A stretch of DNA of 64,000 nucleotides from NCBI GenBank assembly GCA_963723145.1, contig CAVRPM010000001.1, positions 1-64,000 of the forward strand, written 5' to 3'. Under the pieces are notes generated by a model that was given only the letters and a program-made list of their open reading frames with translations, had not been told where the DNA came from and searched no databases. This document shows, in pieces, positions 62,355 through 64,000 of the stretch (position 1 is the first letter of the stretch; every line of letters begins with the position of its first letter). The translations under genes and the position numbers were made by a program. The DNA comes from Pelolinea sp963723145 (GTDB taxonomy: Bacteria > Chloroflexota > Anaerolineae > Anaerolineales > Anaerolineaceae).

Positions 62355-63137
62355 TCAGTCCATCCACTCAGGCTTTAAGCCAAAGGCCATCCGCAATCGC
62401 TGGAATAGTATCCAACCCTGAAACTTTAAATGAGACAGGATTGTTTTCGCTATCCTGGCTTTTGAAACCCCAAATACGCGCTTGTGCAGTACTGCTGGAT
62501 TCTCGGCGGCTTTGTATCCCCTGAGCAGTGCCTTAACCAATAATTCTGTCCCTCCAAGGAAATCATCTGCATTAAAATGGACATTTTTGGTGACACTTGA
62601 GCGGTATGCACGGAACAAGCTGGTATAGGTATGGATACGCCAGTCAACCAGAACCCGATAGATTAATGAAGATCCCCGGCTGAGAAGTAGACGATATGCA
62701 GGTACACCGATAACGTTTCCTTTTGGATGATATGGCGATGCAGTTACGATATCAACACCAGGGATAAGGCAAGCTAACAAGGCTGGAATTTCTGTAAACT
62801 TATAGGTTCCATCACTGTCTACGGTGATCACAATTTCCCCTTCAGCATGGGTGAAACCTGTCCGAAGGGCAGCACCCAGCCCCAAATTCGTCTTATGTTT
62901 GAGAAATTTGAACAGAATCCCTGATTTATTTTGAGTGCCAAAAACTTCTAATAATCTGGCGGATGTCCCATCGCGGCTACCATCATCCACAAAGATTATT
63001 TCAACCGAACCAATTTTTTCTGCTGCGTTTTGTCGGCCATTGATAATCATTTCTTCCACGACAGGTAAAAGCTCGTCGTGAATTTTTACAACATTCTCAA
63101 CTTCATTAAAACATGGCGCAATAATTGAAAGGTGCAT
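62355..63137 (-). CDS. Glycosyltransferase family 2 (polyprenyl-phosphate sugar synthase-like)
   Basis: 260 residues from the ATG at 63135-63137, with GGGAG about 8 bases upstream; an earlier TTG is less likely. The GT2 motifs are clear: MHLSIIAPCFNEVENVV, FVDDGSRDGTSARLLEVF, GAALRTGFTHAEGEIVITVDSDGTY (the DxD-like metal site) and KALLRGYKAAENPAVLHKR. It has no membrane helices, so it resembles dolichyl/polyprenyl-phosphate mannose or glucose synthases. It would make the substrate used by the GT39-like enzyme encoded about 20 kb away, with the EamA-like flippase in between. Confidence 0.9.
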   Translation of the reverse strand: MHLSIIAPCFNEVENVVKIHDELLPVVEEMIINGRQNAAEKIGSVEIIFVDDGSRDGTSARLLEVFGTQNKSGILFKFLKHKTNLGLGAALRTGFTHAEGEIVITVDSDGTYKFTEIPALLACLIPGVDIVTASPYHPKGNVIGVPAYRLLLSRGSSLIYRVLVDWRIHTYTSLFRAYRSSVTKNVHFNADDFLGGTELLVKALLRGYKAAENPAVLHKRVFGVSKARIAKTILSHLKFQGWILFQRLRMAFGLKPEWMD

Positions 63138-63432
63138 AAAGCACAACTCCCTGATGATACGATGTATCCATTTGAGCAGATTTTATATCCATTTTTGTAA
63201 TACAGTTGGAAGCTCCTAGAGTTAGTATCTAATCAAATAAAGTGAATTTTCATCTTTTCAATTCAAATAATTAAATTGACACTCAGGCGAAATGATCTGG
63301 AGCGATGCGCTTCCAACAATACCAATTTTTAGGAATCTATATCGTTTAACTTCCTCCATGAAAGTTGCTTTTCACTTAATTCAAGAATATATATTATGCA
63401 TATTAATATGATTTCTATTATGATGTAATTAA

Positions 63433-63675
63433 TTATTGATTCAGATTGACAATATCCTCGCGAAACAACCGCTCAAAACGTCTCAATGTCATAAGCGTGA
63501 TAAGGATAAACAAAAGAACTAATATGGCACTGATTTGTACTATAACCCATTCTGCTCTAAGGTCAGGTTCTCCATGTGCGATATCAGTCAGCGCTAAATG
63601 GCTCAGCACACCTGCAATCATGCAAATTACTGACATCACTCGCGTGATCCCGATATACTTCTCAAGAGTTTTCAT
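63433..63675 (-). CDS. Small two-helix membrane protein, unknown function
   Basis: An 80-residue intact frame whose ATG has GAGGGTG about 7 bases upstream, a good start. Two hydrophobic segments (about residues 11-30 and 43-63) flank a short loop (HGEPDLRAEW), with a basic C-terminal end (RRFERLFREDI). No family recognised. It lies between the NusG-like fragment and the GT2 gene on the same strand, about 295 bp ahead of GT2, so it may be part of the locus. Confidence 0.6.
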   Translation of the reverse strand: MKTLEKYIGITRVMSVICMIAGVLSHLALTDIAHGEPDLRAEWVIVQISAILVLLFILITLMTLRRFERLFREDIVNLNQ

Positions 63676-63799
63676 TGCACCCTCAACTTTGCATTCTGGT
63701 TATTATAATAATACCAAAGCGAGCTCCACCCATCCGGCACAACAGCAATTATCGCTTATCAGATGATTTAACACCCCACCCTAAGGACTGCATCGCGTA

Positions 63800-64000
63800 T
63801 CAAAACAAGGCAATGGGGTCAATAATCCTGGCGTGCAGTTCCATACTTTTATAGAGATCACCCAGCATATCTAGCAGCACCCGGGTGCACAGATATCCCG
63901 GAAAGAATGGCTTTAGTTTTTGAGAACGCCGGTTTACAGGCTGCACCTGAATGGTTGGATAAAAATAATCAATCTGATTGAAACCTAACTGCCCTGCAGC
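63800..64000 (-). CDS. NusG/RfaH-like transcription antiterminator, C-terminal part only
   Basis: The right edge of the window contains the end of a - strand gene whose start lies outside. The in-frame product includes DYFYPTIQVQPVNRRSQKLKPFFPGYLCTRV, matching the NGN domain of NusG-family proteins (F/YYP..., VNRR and FPGYLFVR are strongly conserved). After this the frame degrades: it stops at 63800-63802, while a one-base shift leads through VWNCTPG to a stop at 63781. A break near 63850 is likely. Specialised NusG paralogues (RfaH, LoaP, UpxY types) sit at the head of surface-polysaccharide operons and let polymerase read through long clusters. That fits the - strand run that follows. Confidence 0.72.
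   Translation of the reverse strand, partial: AAGQLGFNQIDYFYPTIQVQPVNRRSQKLKPFFPGYLCTRVLLDMLGDLYKSMELHARIIDPIALF

Overview
The window looks like a chromosomal segment from a Chloroflexota bacterium, probably Anaerolineae-like. This is inferred from gene content: a DUF4012 protein, a DUF2723 membrane protein, LysM proteins with Ser/Thr/Pro linkers, a Cys-rich cytosolic N-terminus of a type I associate with Chloroflexi, and Thr-Pro-rich secreted proteins. No rRNA, tRNA, CRISPR array or insertion sequence was found. The sequence carries many single-base reading-frame breaks in otherwise well-conserved genes. In most cases the conserved protein continues directly in another frame, so I annotate whole genes across the breaks. 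I suspect draft-quality indels rather than mass pseudogenisation, but the sequence alone cannot prove this.

Left part (1-3.2 kb): a membrane protein, a DUF89/ARMT1-like phosphatase and an MFS transporter. Next (3.7-20.2 kb, + strand) is a compact operon for a Pfa-type iterative lipid (polyunsaturated fatty acid-like) synthase. PfaA-like KS-MAT-ACPx3-KR-DH is followed by PfaB-like KS'-AT, a free-standing FabA-like dehydratase pair corresponding to a PfaC tail, PfaD enoyl reductase and an Sfp-type phosphopantetheinyl transferase. A complete three-part acyl-CoA carboxylase (carboxyltransferase, biotin carboxylase, biotin carrier) closes the operon. The KS-CLF half of PfaC is absent. The carboxyltransferase carries Ile at the position linked to acetyl-CoA preference, which fits local malonyl-CoA supply.

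Middle (20.7-27.5 kb): a lipoprotein with a GH113-like TIM barrel, a DUF2723 membrane protein, a secreted protein built from two copies of a Cys-containing repeat (with a perfect terminator hairpin behind it) and a DUF4012 protein.

Right part (27.6-64 kb, nearly all - strand): a large surface-polysaccharide locus. Its upstream (right) edge holds the end of a NusG/RfaH-like antiterminator. It encodes a GT2, a small EamA-type carrier, a methyltransferase, WecB, an FAD oxidoreductase, a NodB deacetylase, a VanZ-like protein, a Wzm/Wzt ABC exporter, a Wzy/WaaL-like protein, five GT4 enzymes, two SDR epimerases, a GT39-like protein, an AsnB amidotransferase, an AlgD-like dehydrogenase, a WbaP-like initiating transferase, a Wzc-type tyrosine kinase and a low-molecular-weight phosphatase. 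Two LysM proteins lie among these, one fused to a signal-peptidase-I-like domain that has lost both catalytic residues. One opposite-strand gene, a secreted beta-helix/Fn3-like protein with its own candidate promoter, interrupts the run at 54.4-57.2 kb.
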